Below, piece by piece: positions 18,301 through 27,179 of a stretch of DNA of 64,000 nucleotides (within the stretch, counting starts at the first letter, position 1; every line of letters starts with the position of its first letter). The notes beneath the pieces are model-generated. The model made no database searches and was not told where the DNA came from. It was given only the letters and a program-made list of their open reading frames with translations. This stretch comes from Mangrovibacter yixingensis (GTDB taxonomy: Bacteria; Pseudomonadota; Gammaproteobacteria; Enterobacterales; Enterobacteriaceae). The stretch is taken from the NCBI RefSeq assembly GCF_020523985.1, contig NZ_JAIVKM010000001.1, forward strand, positions 496,001 to 560,000. The letters are read 5' to 3'. The position numbers and the translations under genes were made by a program.

Positions 18301-18468
18301 TTAGCGGCGCATATTGTCTTGTGAGTTACCGTGATGATTATCCTGCATTTGAGGACCACGGTTATCACCAGATGAATGGTGTGGGTGGTGGTGTGGGCCA
18401 GGCCAAATACAACCGCTCAGACCCAGGGCTATTGCCAGCACAGTGGCGCTTAACATCAGTTTTTTCAT
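18301..18468 (-). CDS. Small histidine-rich lipoprotein
   Basis: 55 residues. A signal peptide of about 18 residues ends in the lipobox LSGC, so it should be a lipoprotein of the envelope. The mature part contains the run HHHPHH followed by DNRG, MQDNHHGNSQDN, suggesting metal binding, but this is inference. AGGA stands 8 nt before the ATG at 18468. It lies 218 bp downstream of fepA on the same strand, separated from it by the fepA terminator. I do not recognise a named family. Confidence 0.65.
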   Translation of the reverse strand: MKKLMLSATVLAIALGLSGCIWPGPHHHPHHSSGDNRGPQMQDNHHGNSQDNMRR

Positions 18469-18654
18469 TTTATACATCCTGTTGTGTTCTGCATTACGGC
18501 AGAATATGCATAACGTATATGGCGTGAGAGCGGCATACACAGCTCAACCTTCACGGCATATAACGCGTTACTTTACTGGGATTTCTTGGCAAATGGGCGA
18601 GGAGTAATCTGAACTTGAGGCACAAAGAGCCGGGAAGGTGGCTATTCATTAAAA

Positions 18655-18681
18655 AACGGCGTCTGAGAACCAGACGCCGTT
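18655..18681 (-). terminator. Terminator of fepA
   Basis: AACGGCGTCTG (18655-18665) and CAGACGCCGTT (18671-18681) form an 11-bp stem with a 5-nt loop; on the minus strand a run of Ts follows. It starts 6 bp after the fepA stop codon. Confidence 0.88.
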
Positions 18682-18686
18682 GGGGG

Positions 18687-20900
18687 TTAGAATTGGGTAT
18701 TCATACTCATAAAGAAAGTACGCCCGGATTCGTTATAAGTTGCCGCACCTGCGCCATACATATAAGAGTTGGTGTTGCTGTTACCGGTAGTTTGTGCGTT
18801 ACCGGAACGCCAATGGCGTTTATCAAACAGGTTATCCACCCCGGCAGTAAAGCTCAGGTTTTTGTTAACATCCCAGGTGCCGCTCAGGCCGATGATGCTG
18901 TAGGGGCTAACTTCCGTTTTTTCACTGCCTGACACTGATTCGCCCTGGTAGTCATACAGTTTCGGTTTCTGACGCCCGTACCAGGTGAAGGTACTTTGCA
19001 GGGAAACATCGCTGCGTACTTGCCAGCTCAGCGTTGAGTTAAGCGTAAATTGCGGAATAATCGACAGGCGGTCACCCGTTTCTTTGTTTTTACTCTGCAG
19101 CATCCAGGTCAGGTTATTGTTCCATGCCACCGTATCGGTAACGGGAACATTCACTGTTCCTTCCAGCCCTTCAACCACGGCTTTCGGTACGTTTTCCCAC
19201 TGGTAGATATTGGTTGAGCCCGTGCTGCCAACAGCAGAGTAACCGGCTTCAATCTTATTGCGGTAATCGTTACGGAACCAGGTTAACCCAGCCTGGTAGC
19301 CCATATGTTTAAACTCTAAACCAATTTCTTTGTTGATACTGGTTTCGGCTTTGAGGTCCGCATTCCCTTGCAGGTAGCAGGCGGAGGAGTTGTCCATGCA
19401 ACCCTGGCCTTTACTGTAGAGAATGTAGTTCGGGTTTGTCTGGTACAGGCTTGGTGCTTTATACGCACGGGCAATGCCCAGTTTCAGCGTGAAGTCGTCG
19501 CTCAGTGCCTGAGACAGATTCAGTGACGGGCTCCAGTTATTCCCCACAATGGTGTGATGATCAAAGCGCAATGCCGGGGTTAACATGGTGCTGTCTGTCA
19601 GCTCCATATTATCTTCGGCGAACAGCGAGAAGATTTCTGCGCTGGCATAAGGGCTGCGGTTTGTGCTGGAGACTCCGTCGAGGCTGCCACCTGCCAATGC
19701 CTGAGTATTCGAGGCATTATCTTTCATTCGCTGCTGGTTCCATTCAGTACCCAGAGTCAGTGTCTGGTTGACTAACAGGTTCAGCGGAATGTTCACTTCA
19801 CTGTGCAGCAGGATATCGCTCAGGTCGATATCGACAAATTTGTTACTTGAGAACAGCCCTTCAGCGCCGCCCGCCAGCCCTTCACTCAGGCGTGAGTTAC
19901 GGGTGCGTTCATACTGCCCCCAGGTGTTGGTCGAAACACCGTTATCCCAGGCACCGGCCCAGGTCAGGGAATACGTCTGGCGGTACAGGCGGTTGGTTTC
20001 TTTCCCATAGTTCTCTTTTACCAAGGCACTGGTATTGGTGTTCTGGGTGTCTCCCGCATACAGGTTGCCCTGGCGGCTGTAACCGGATTCGAAAGTCAGT
20101 GACTGCATAGGGGCGAACTGCCAGCGCAACTGACCATTAATGTCTTTATCGATGACGCCTTCACGCCCGGCGGGGTAAGTGCCGGCAAAGGTACCGGTAC
20201 GGCTCTCTTCGTGGCCCTGGTTGATGTCCCATGCATCAGCCTGGGTTTTTGCCATATTTCCCCATAAGCGGAAGCTGACGTCACCGCCGACTGGCCCGGT
20301 CAGGCTGAAGTTAGTGCGTTTTGTGGCACCTTCTTTTTTGTGTTCAGGAACATTGAAATAGGTATTCCAGGAACCATGCCATTCATTGGCGCTGGGTTTG
20401 GTGATGATGTTGACCACACCACCTGCCGCCCCATTTCCATAACGCGCAGCAGCCGGGCCACGAATCACTTCGATGCGTTCAATCATTTCTGCAGGAACCC
20501 AGTTAGAATCACCGCGCGTATCACGCTCTCCGCGCCAGCCAAGGCGCACGGAGTTGCGGCTGGTAACCGGTTTACCATCTATCAGAATGAGGGTGTTTTC
20601 TGGCCCCATGCCGCGGATATCAATCTGGCGGTTGTTACCACGTTGGCCACTGGTTGAGTTACCGGTCAGGTTCACGCCCGGCATGGTGCGGATAATTTCG
20701 GACACATCGCGTGCGGCGGGGTGTTTTTTGATTTCTTCAGCTGTAATGGTTGACACACCAGGAGCCTGAAGATTTTGCTCTGCTGCACTGACCACAATGG
20801 TGTCTTCTTGTGTCGTACTGTCGGCTGCCGAAGCCGGCAGTGCAAGACCATAAATTCCCAGATGCACCAGCGTAGCCAGTGTATAGCGTTTTTTAATCAT
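18687..20900 (-). CDS. fepA: TonB-dependent ferric enterobactin receptor FepA
   Basis: 737-residue outer-membrane receptor. A signal peptide (about 1-26) is followed by the TonB box DTIVVSA, the plug domain (PGVSTITAEEI to about 165, with RGPAAARYGNGAAGG) and a 22-strand barrel ending in Phe (MNTQF). Long stretches read like E. coli FepA (NLTGNSTSGQRGNNRQIDI, AYKAPSLYQTNPNYILYSKG). A Fur-like box lies upstream. In E. coli fepA is divergent from fes-entF; here no fes, entF or entD is present and fepB follows instead, so the receptor may serve imported siderophore unless those genes lie elsewhere. Confidence 0.94.
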   Translation of the reverse strand: MIKKRYTLATLVHLGIYGLALPASAADSTTQEDTIVVSAAEQNLQAPGVSTITAEEIKKHPAARDVSEIIRTMPGVNLTGNSTSGQRGNNRQIDIRGMGPENTLILIDGKPVTSRNSVRLGWRGERDTRGDSNWVPAEMIERIEVIRGPAAARYGNGAAGGVVNIITKPSANEWHGSWNTYFNVPEHKKEGATKRTNFSLTGPVGGDVSFRLWGNMAKTQADAWDINQGHEESRTGTFAGTYPAGREGVIDKDINGQLRWQFAPMQSLTFESGYSRQGNLYAGDTQNTNTSALVKENYGKETNRLYRQTYSLTWAGAWDNGVSTNTWGQYERTRNSRLSEGLAGGAEGLFSSNKFVDIDLSDILLHSEVNIPLNLLVNQTLTLGTEWNQQRMKDNASNTQALAGGSLDGVSSTNRSPYASAEIFSLFAEDNMELTDSTMLTPALRFDHHTIVGNNWSPSLNLSQALSDDFTLKLGIARAYKAPSLYQTNPNYILYSKGQGCMDNSSACYLQGNADLKAETSINKEIGLEFKHMGYQAGLTWFRNDYRNKIEAGYSAVGSTGSTNIYQWENVPKAVVEGLEGTVNVPVTDTVAWNNNLTWMLQSKNKETGDRLSIIPQFTLNSTLSWQVRSDVSLQSTFTWYGRQKPKLYDYQGESVSGSEKTEVSPYSIIGLSGTWDVNKNLSFTAGVDNLFDKRHWRSGNAQTTGNSNTNSYMYGAGAATYNESGRTFFMSMNTQF

Positions 20901-21235
20901 GTTGAGTTCCTGCTCGTCTTGTTGCCGCTACAGGCTCCGTCCCACGGAAAACGGGCAACAAAATGCGTGAAAGTGCGCAGAGCGGCTTGTCTGGCAAACT
21001 CCGGCAGCCAGCAAGACGCCTTATTTTTTATAAGTGCTACAGGCACTGCGGTTAGCAGCGAGCAATACGCTATTGCAAATAGAAATAATTATCAATAATG
21101 TTTTCATTATTTTTACTATATTGTGCTTTTTTTGAGTGTTTATTGTTCTGAATCAAATAACTGCCGGTGGGGGTAACCCCTCCGCCCACGGGAAATGCAG
21201 ACGTGGGGGAGGGGCGGGCGGTGTGTTATTGGGGA
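20901..21235. other. fepA promoter and fepA-fepB junction
   Basis: 335 bp. It contains the fepA leader, a Fur-like box (21082-21108) and a GC-rich stem (CCCCTCC..CCACG with CGTGGG..GGAGGGG, about 21177-21211) just after the fepB stop. No trace of fes, ybdZ or entF coding sequence is visible. This is where the E. coli locus would hold fes through entS. Confidence 0.6.
21082..21108 (-). promoter_or_regulatory. Fur-box candidate upstream of fepA
   Basis: The AT-rich segment contains TTGATAATTATTTCTA on the minus strand, close to the Fur consensus GATAATGATAATCATTATC. It lies about 190 bp upstream of the fepA ATG. Confidence 0.6.
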
Positions 21236-22189
21236 TTAGTGGGCAGGGAATAACGTCGCTAATGTGTCCAGTAAGTGGCTGGCACTGTAATAATCCAGGC
21301 GGAAGTTATCCCCACCCAGCGCATATACGCGATTGGCTTCAACGGCCGGAAGATGAGCCAGTAGCGGGTTGTTTTTCACTGAAGTTACGTCTTTTTGATT
21401 GGCGGCAAACAGCAGAAATGTTTGGCCGGATAACCCGACAACCAGGTTTTCACCTTGTAACGGAATAATATCCTGGCGTTTACCTCGCTGGCTCACCATA
21501 CGCTGCCCCTGGCCCGGTTCACTTAAGGTGAACCCAAGTTGCGATAGTAATTGCCCCTGAGCAGAGACAGTAGTCCAGACATTGGCAAGAGAAGCATGGG
21601 CATTCCACACCATGGCGTTCACTGGCTGAGGCGGTAATTTAATTGCCGATTTTACCTTTGCAAGGTGCGTATTGAACTGGGCAATACGTTCTGCTGCTTG
21701 TTTTTCGTGCCCGGTGAGTTGCCCAAGTTCAGTCAGTAATTCCTGCCAGCTTTGGTCACCATAGTTGATGACTATTGTTGGTGCTATTTTTGACAGCTTA
21801 TCCCACTCAGCCATTGCAGAATCAAGGCCCGTCGCACTCACTAAAATCAGGTCCGGGTGCAGGGTGGCAATAAGCTCAGGGTTGCTCTCCCCTGGGGGAA
21901 GCGCTTTAACCTTGCGCTGGACGGCTATTTCGCCCCACTGGCGTAAAAAACCATGGTCATCAGACACTTTATTGCCCGGACGCGTGGTACCGCTGGCAAT
22001 CACTGGGGCATCCAACGCCAGTAACGAACCGGTAAGCGTGACGCTGGTGGAGACAATCCGCAACGGGGCTTTTGGAAGTGTATGAGTACCTTTGCTGTCA
22101 GTGAATGTGCGTGGCCAGCCACTGGCCTGGGCGGAGCAGGACAGCAGTACCATCAGGCAAGACAAGAAAAACAGGACAGTTTTTTTCAC
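21236..22189 (-). CDS. fepB: Periplasmic ferric enterobactin-binding protein FepB
   Basis: 317 residues (E. coli 318). It delivers ferric enterobactin to the FepDG-FepC inner-membrane importer. The signal peptide [21 protein letters not shown] ends near residue 22. Conserved stretches include [38 protein letters not shown] and [10 protein letters not shown]. The start chosen is GTG at 22189, because the signal peptide begins there; the upstream in-frame ATGs would place the Fur-like box inside the gene. No fepC, fepD or fepG lies in the window, so its permease must be elsewhere or lost. Confidence 0.92.
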   Translation of the reverse strand: MKKTVLFFLSCLMVLLSCSAQASGWPRTFTDSKGTHTLPKAPLRIVSTSVTLTGSLLALDAPVIASGTTRPGNKVSDDHGFLRQWGEIAVQRKVKALPPGESNPELIATLHPDLILVSATGLDSAMAEWDKLSKIAPTIVINYGDQSWQELLTELGQLTGHEKQAAERIAQFNTHLAKVKSAIKLPPQPVNAMVWNAHASLANVWTTVSAQGQLLSQLGFTLSEPGQGQRMVSQRGKRQDIIPLQGENLVVGLSGQTFLLFAANQKDVTSVKNNPLLAHLPAVEANRVYALGGDNFRLDYYSASHLLDTLATLFPAH

Positions 22190-22207
22190 AATATCGCCAT
22201 TCCATGT

Positions 22208-22232
22208 AATGAAAATTACTCTCATTTTCATT
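22208..22232 (-). promoter_or_regulatory. Fur-box candidate upstream of fepB
   Basis: TGAAAAT (22210-22216) and ATTTTCA (22224-22230) are perfect inverted arms 7 bp apart in an AT-rich setting, matching the general Fur-box form. The site lies 20-40 bp upstream of the GTG start. Confidence 0.6.
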
Positions 22233-22295
22233 TTTATTTTTTTGCGACGCAAGCCCCGAAAGTGTTTTCACTGGTGTCTTGCTGCAACAGTGTTT

Positions 22296-22311
22296 TGTGA
22301 TTTACATCAGA
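22296..22311 (+). promoter_or_regulatory. CRP site candidate upstream of cstA
   Basis: TGTGA-TTTACA-TCAGA fits the CRP pattern TGTGA-N6-TCACA at 8 of 10 bases. It is 138 bp upstream of the cstA ATG. Established knowledge: cstA is a cAMP-CRP-dependent carbon-starvation gene. Confidence 0.65.
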
Positions 22312-22448
22312 ATTACATTCTTTTTTATTTTATTTAACATTTTACTTAAAGCATGATCCCGGCAGCGTTTTTTACCCACCGAAGCAGGTCAAATAAGCGC
22401 ACATATCCTCTGTCAAACCTCTGTTGTGAAAATAAAAAAGGAAACCCT

Positions 22449-24554
22449 ATGAATACCACGGGGAAACACCTTGTTTGGGGCATTCTGGCGCTGTTGGGGG
22501 CTTTTGCTCTGGGCTACATTGCGTTAAATCGGGGTGAGCAGATTAATGCATTATGGATTGTCGTGGCGGCAACCTGCGTGTACTTAATCGCTTATCGTTA
22601 TTACGGGTTGTTTATTGCCAATAAAGTCCTGTCGGTCGATGCAACCCGCATGACACCTGCTGTGCGCCATAACGACGGGCTCGATTATGTCCCGACGGAT
22701 AAAAAAGTATTGTTCGGCCACCATTTTGCCGCCATTGCTGGGGCCGGGCCTCTGGTTGGCCCGGTACTGGCAGCGCAAATGGGTTATTTGCCTGGGATGC
22801 TGTGGCTACTGGCGGGTGTAGTGCTGGCCGGTGCCGTTCAGGATTTTATGGTGCTGTTTGTTTCTACCCGCCGTGATGGCCGCTCTTTGGGTGAATTAGT
22901 TAAAGCAGAAATGGGCAATACCGCCGGGGTAATCGCACTGGTCGCCTGCTTTATGATTATGGTGATTATTCTTGCCGTGCTGGCAATGATCGTAGTGAAA
23001 GCCCTGACCCACAGCCCCTGGGGGACCTGGACCGTTGCGTTTACCATTCCACTGGCGTTATTTATGGGGGTGTACCTGCGCTATCTGCGCCCTGGCCGGA
23101 TTGGAGAGGTGTCGGTTATTGGCCTGGTTATGCTGGTGTTCGCCATTATTTCTGGTGGCTGGGTAGCCGCAAGCCCCACATGGTCAGCATTCTTTGATTT
23201 CACCGGTGTACAACTGACCATCATGCTGGGCGTGTATGGTTTTATTGCCGCGGTGCTGCCAGTTTGGCTGCTGCTGGCTCCTCGTGACTATCTGTCTACC
23301 TTCCTTAAAATTGGCACCATCCTTGGTCTGGCTATCGGTATTTTATTGGTTCGCCCTGAACTGAAAATGCCCGCGCTGACTCGCTTTGTTGATGGCACCG
23401 GGCCAGTTTGGGCCGGGGATCTGTTCCCGTTCCTGTTTATTACCATTGCCTGTGGTGCGGTATCCGGTTTCCATGCATTGATTGCTTCTGGCACTACGCC
23501 GAAGATGCTGGCGAATGAAAACCAGGCTTGTTTTATTGGCTATGGTGGCATGTTAATGGAATCCTTCGTGGCGATTATGGCGCTGGTATCGGCGTGCGTG
23601 ATTGACCCAGGTGTTTACTTCGCCATGAATAGCCCGCTGGCACTGCTGGTGCCGGACAATACGGTGGATGTGGTGACATCGGCGGCTCAGGTGGTCAGCA
23701 GTTGGGGCTTCCAGATAACACCAGATATTCTGCATAACATTGCCAGTGAAGTGGGTGAACAAAGTATTGTTTCCCGTGCTGGTGGTGCTCCAACACTAGC
23801 GGTGGGGATGGCTTACATCCTTCATGGCGCACTGGGTGGCCTGATGGATGTCTCCTTCTGGTATCACTTCGCTATTTTGTTTGAAGCTTTGTTTATCCTG
23901 ACGGCGGTGGATGCCGGGACACGTTCTGCACGCTTTATGCTCCAGGACTTGCTGGGCCTGGTATCGCCTGGGCTTAAACGCACGGATTCATTACCGGCTA
24001 ACCTGATTGCCACTGGTCTGTGTGTACTGGCCTGGGGCTATTTCCTGTATCAGGGCGTAGTCGACCCGCTGGGTGGGATTAATACGCTCTGGCCATTGTT
24101 CGGGATTGCCAACCAGATGCTGGCAGGAATGGCATTGCTGCTATGTGCCGTTGTGCTGTTCAAAATGAAGCGCCAGCGTTATGCCTGGGTTGTGCTGGTG
24201 CCTACTGCCTGGTTGCTGATTTGTACGCTGTCTGCCGGATGGGTGAAAACCTTCAGTAGCGACCCGCGTGTTGGTTTCCTGGCAATAGCCAACAAATTCC
24301 AGACAATGATAGACACCGGTGCTATTCCGGCGAAATACACCGAAGGCCAGTTGGCGCGCCTGGTATTCAACAACCGCCTTGATGCCGGTCTGACACTCTT
24401 TTTCATGGTGGTTGTGGTGGTGCTGGCCTGGTTTGCTCTGCGCTGCTGCCTGAAAGCACTGAAGAGTGATAAACCCACTGTGAATGAAGTGCCGTGGGAG
24501 GCCATGCCGCCAGAAGCTCCGGTAGCAACCCATTCGGCTCGTAACGCACATTAA
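22449..24554 (+). CDS. cstA: Carbon starvation protein CstA (pyruvate/peptide permease)
   Basis: 701 residues, exactly the E. coli length. Large inner-membrane protein with about 16-18 hydrophobic helices; signature GHHFAAIAGAGPLVGPVLAAQ near residue 90 and SGTTPKMLANE near 350. In E. coli it takes up peptides and, with its paralogue BtsT, pyruvate during carbon limitation. The ATG at 22449 is preceded by AAGGAAA; an in-frame ATG at 22353 would add residues unlike CstA. A CRP site upstream fits starvation control. It forms an operon with ybdD and yjiA. Confidence 0.95.
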   Translation: MNTTGKHLVWGILALLGAFALGYIALNRGEQINALWIVVAATCVYLIAYRYYGLFIANKVLSVDATRMTPAVRHNDGLDYVPTDKKVLFGHHFAAIAGAGPLVGPVLAAQMGYLPGMLWLLAGVVLAGAVQDFMVLFVSTRRDGRSLGELVKAEMGNTAGVIALVACFMIMVIILAVLAMIVVKALTHSPWGTWTVAFTIPLALFMGVYLRYLRPGRIGEVSVIGLVMLVFAIISGGWVAASPTWSAFFDFTGVQLTIMLGVYGFIAAVLPVWLLLAPRDYLSTFLKIGTILGLAIGILLVRPELKMPALTRFVDGTGPVWAGDLFPFLFITIACGAVSGFHALIASGTTPKMLANENQACFIGYGGMLMESFVAIMALVSACVIDPGVYFAMNSPLALLVPDNTVDVVTSAAQVVSSWGFQITPDILHNIASEVGEQSIVSRAGGAPTLAVGMAYILHGALGGLMDVSFWYHFAILFEALFILTAVDAGTRSARFMLQDLLGLVSPGLKRTDSLPANLIATGLCVLAWGYFLYQGVVDPLGGINTLWPLFGIANQMLAGMALLLCAVVLFKMKRQRYAWVVLVPTAWLLICTLSAGWVKTFSSDPRVGFLAIANKFQTMIDTGAIPAKYTEGQLARLVFNNRLDAGLTLFFMVVVVVLAWFALRCCLKALKSDKPTVNEVPWEAMPPEAPVATHSARNAH

Positions 24555-24609
24555 TCTGAAGGGCGGGCAACCGCCCCTCTGATTGCCGTGGCAGGCGGAA
24601 GGAGGAAAC

Positions 24610-24807
24610 ATGTTTGATACCCTTGCAAAAGCCGGAAAATATTTGGGCCAGGCGGCCAAACTGATGGTCGGGGTGCCGGATTATGACAACTATGTGCAGC
24701 ATATGCGGCTTAATCACCCTGAACAAACGCCAATGAGCTATGAAGAATTTTTCCGTGAGCGCCAGGATGCCCGTTATGGCGGGAACGGTGGCCCACGCTG
24801 CTGTTAA
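24610..24807 (+). CDS. ybdD: CstA-associated small protein YbdD
   Basis: 65 residues, the E. coli length, nearly identical in sequence ([35 protein letters not shown]-terminal CC). YbdD/YjiX proteins are always paired with CstA/BtsT permeases and are thought to support their transport activity. A perfect AGGAGG precedes the ATG at 24610. Too short to show a fold; the double cysteine at the C-terminus is a family trait. Confidence 0.93.
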   Translation: MFDTLAKAGKYLGQAAKLMVGVPDYDNYVQHMRLNHPEQTPMSYEEFFRERQDARYGGNGGPRCC

Positions 24808-24819
24808 TACAGGATATTT

Positions 24820-25845
24820 ATGCAACCGATAACCTTGCCTGTCACCTTGTTGACGGGGTTTCTTGGTGCAGGGAAAACCACCCTGCTTAACCACTTTTTA
24901 CAACAGCCCCAGGCGGGTGCCGTTGCGATTGTGGAAAACGAGTTTGGCCCGGTGAACATTGATGGTGCGTTACTGGAAGCGCGCGATAATGTCAGTATTG
25001 TCGAGTTAAGCAATGGTTGCCTGTGTTGCAATGTGCGTGGCGAGTTCACGGCAGCATTGCATGATTTGCTGGATAAGCGGGCAGAAGGCGCGTTGAGCTT
25101 TGACCGGCTGGTAGTGGAAACCACCGGGCTTGCTGACCCGGCACCGGTTATTCAAAGTTTTTTTGTGGATGATCGCTTGCGTGAGTCACTGCAACTGGAT
25201 GCGGTGGTTACCCTGGCAAATGCGCAACACATTCACCGGCAACTGGATGAGCACCCGGTTGCTGTCTCACAAATCGGGTTTGCCGACCGAATTTTGGTGA
25301 CGCATGGTGACCAGGTAGAGCCGCAAGAGCGTGATGCTGTGATGGCTCGCCTTAACCGTATCAACCCACGGGCGGCGATTTACCAGGTGACGAATGGCGT
25401 GTGCCCGGCTGCGTTATGGCTGGATTTAGCGGCTTTCACTCTGAGTGATGATGCCACGTTGCAGCGGGGCTTTTTTATTGCCCGGCCACAAGTGAGTGAA
25501 GAGGTAAGCTTCCAGCCACTTTCACGGCCACGCGCAACCCGACACTGGGATGACGCTATCTCATCGTTGGTGCTTGAAGCCGGGTGGCTGGATTTGCATA
25601 GGGCCGGTGAATTTATGAACTGGTGTGTGGAAAACTGGGGTGCGGATATGTTGCGTTATAAAGGTGTACTGGCGGTGGTTGGAAAGCCGGAGCGCCTGGT
25701 AGTACAGGGTATACACAGTGTGGTGGGGTTTGATTACGGCTCACCCTGGCGTGAGAGCGAAACAGCTAGTTCCCGGCTGGTGATTATTGGCAGAAACTTG
25801 CCCACGGAAGATATTCGCCAGCGTTTTATGGCAGCCTGCGCGTAA
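24820..25845 (+). CDS. yjiA: COG0523 GTPase/metallochaperone, YjiA-like
   Basis: 341-residue G3E-family P-loop GTPase. Walker A is GFLGAGKTT (near residue 13), the metal motif is GCLCCNV (near 66), and NEFGPVNID and ETTGLADP follow. A COG0523 C-terminal domain (CobW_C) begins near 230. In E. coli yjiA follows btsT-yjiX; here it follows the paralogous pair cstA-ybdD by 12 bp, so the permease/small protein/GTPase triplet is kept with the other paralogue. Metal bound and client are unknown (Zn, Ni or Co are bound by E. coli YjiA in vitro). Confidence 0.85.
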   Translation: MQPITLPVTLLTGFLGAGKTTLLNHFLQQPQAGAVAIVENEFGPVNIDGALLEARDNVSIVELSNGCLCCNVRGEFTAALHDLLDKRAEGALSFDRLVVETTGLADPAPVIQSFFVDDRLRESLQLDAVVTLANAQHIHRQLDEHPVAVSQIGFADRILVTHGDQVEPQERDAVMARLNRINPRAAIYQVTNGVCPAALWLDLAAFTLSDDATLQRGFFIARPQVSEEVSFQPLSRPRATRHWDDAISSLVLEAGWLDLHRAGEFMNWCVENWGADMLRYKGVLAVVGKPERLVVQGIHSVVGFDYGSPWRESETASSRLVIIGRNLPTEDIRQRFMAACA

Positions 25846-25869
25846 CCTATCTACGCAGGCCGCCACCTG

Positions 25870-26958
25870 TTAGCGTGTTCTGGCTTCGATATTTTCCAGT
25901 GCCGCCTGCAAGTGAGCCGGTGTCAGCTCACCGCCAAGATAGTGAATGGATTCACCTGGGCGAAGCGTGTGGGCAATAATGGCGTCAATTTGCGCCTGGT
26001 TATGAATGTCCACATCCAGTTCCGCCAGTGAAACGGGCAGGTGGAGCTGGCGGAACAGGGTGATTAATTGGCTGGTGACATCATCCTGGCCGAGTAGCGC
26101 ACTCTGCACCAGAATCCCATAAGCTACTTTGGTGCCATGCAGAAAACGGTGGGTTTGCGGCGCAACTGTCAGCCCATTGTGGAAAGCATGTGCGGCAGCG
26201 ACACGGGTGTAGCGGTCACCAAGCCCACCCACCAGGCCGCCACCGGCAATAATGGCATCCACCACATCACAAAATGCACGTGTCAGTTTCCCAGCCTCCT
26301 GGTCTGCCAGGGCCTGTTCACTCTGTTCAAGTAATACATCACGAATTTGTTCAGCGGCGGCAATGCCCATGCGTACGCTAAGCGGCAGTGTTTCCGGTTG
26401 CGGTGCCAGTACAACGGCTTCATACCACTTCGCCAGGGTATCGCCAATGCCTGCCAGCAGGTATTCTGCCGGAGCCTGAAGGATGATTTCAGGTTCAACC
26501 AGCACCAGGTGGTTGGCGTCATTAAATACTTCAAAATGCAGTGCCTGGCCTGCATCGTTATACCATACGGAAAGTGGTGTCCAGGCGGCACAGGTTGCGG
26601 CAATAGTGGGAATAGCCACCAGCGGGCAACCCAAACGGCGGGCCAGTGCTTTTGCGGTATCCATCACCGTGCCACCCCCTACGCCAATCACCACCTGGCG
26701 GTCTTTTCCCGCAGCATCGGCCAGCCGGGTGACTTCATTTTCGCTGCAATGCCCGGCGCTCAGTAATTTCTTTGCTCCGTCCAGGTGAAACTCTGGGGGC
26801 AAGAAAGGGGTTGCTGCCTTCAGGGCTTTTTCGCCATAAACCCATACAGCATGAGACAATTGTTCATGTGAATAGTGGCTGGCGAGTTTGTTAAGTGCTC
26901 CTGTCTGGGACCAGTAGTTCGCGGGTCCTGGCACAACGCGGATGTCGGTTTGTTGCAT
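25870..26958 (-). CDS. hcxA: Hydroxycarboxylate dehydrogenase HcxA (YbdH)
   Basis: 362 residues as in E. coli YbdH. Iron/zinc-dependent alcohol dehydrogenase fold related to glycerol dehydrogenase: nucleotide motif GVGGGTVMDTAKALA near residue 92, metal ligands in HAFHNGL and HGTKVAYG. The E. coli enzyme reduces 2-oxo acids such as 2-oxoglutarate and 2-oxobutanoate with NADPH. It keeps its E. coli position after cstA-ybdD but is divergent from an inserted transporter operon, with MetJ-type boxes in the shared promoter region. That raises the possibility of a role on 2-oxo acids of the methionine cycle (inference). Confidence 0.9.
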   Translation of the reverse strand: MQQTDIRVVPGPANYWSQTGALNKLASHYSHEQLSHAVWVYGEKALKAATPFLPPEFHLDGAKKLLSAGHCSENEVTRLADAAGKDRQVVIGVGGGTVMDTAKALARRLGCPLVAIPTIAATCAAWTPLSVWYNDAGQALHFEVFNDANHLVLVEPEIILQAPAEYLLAGIGDTLAKWYEAVVLAPQPETLPLSVRMGIAAAEQIRDVLLEQSEQALADQEAGKLTRAFCDVVDAIIAGGGLVGGLGDRYTRVAAAHAFHNGLTVAPQTHRFLHGTKVAYGILVQSALLGQDDVTSQLITLFRQLHLPVSLAELDVDIHNQAQIDAIIAHTLRPGESIHYLGGELTPAHLQAALENIEARTR

Positions 26959-27051
26959 ATATTCGGTTCCTGTCAGTGTTCAGGCGATTTTCGTCCGTTC
27001 TCCGTGTGTGGATAAAAGGAATCGTCTCTCTTTTATGTTATTTGCCTAATA

Positions 27052-27075
27052 TTATGTCTGGATGTCCAGATGGCT
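27052..27075. promoter_or_regulatory. MetJ operator (three tandem met boxes), hcxA/ABC operon
   Basis: Three consecutive 8-mers, TTATGTCT, GGATGTCC and AGATGGCT, match the met-box consensus AGACGTCT at 5, 5 and 6 of 8 positions, with T at position 4 as in several natural met boxes. The site lies between divergent hcxA (start 26958) and the ABC transporter operon (start 27180). Confidence 0.65.
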
Positions 27076-27179
27076 AATAACATTTCGCTTTATGTTATGC
27101 CATTTCATTCATTGTCATGGAAGAGCCAATATGAAAAATACGATGAATTATTTCGTAAATTTCGTAGAGATTGGCATTT

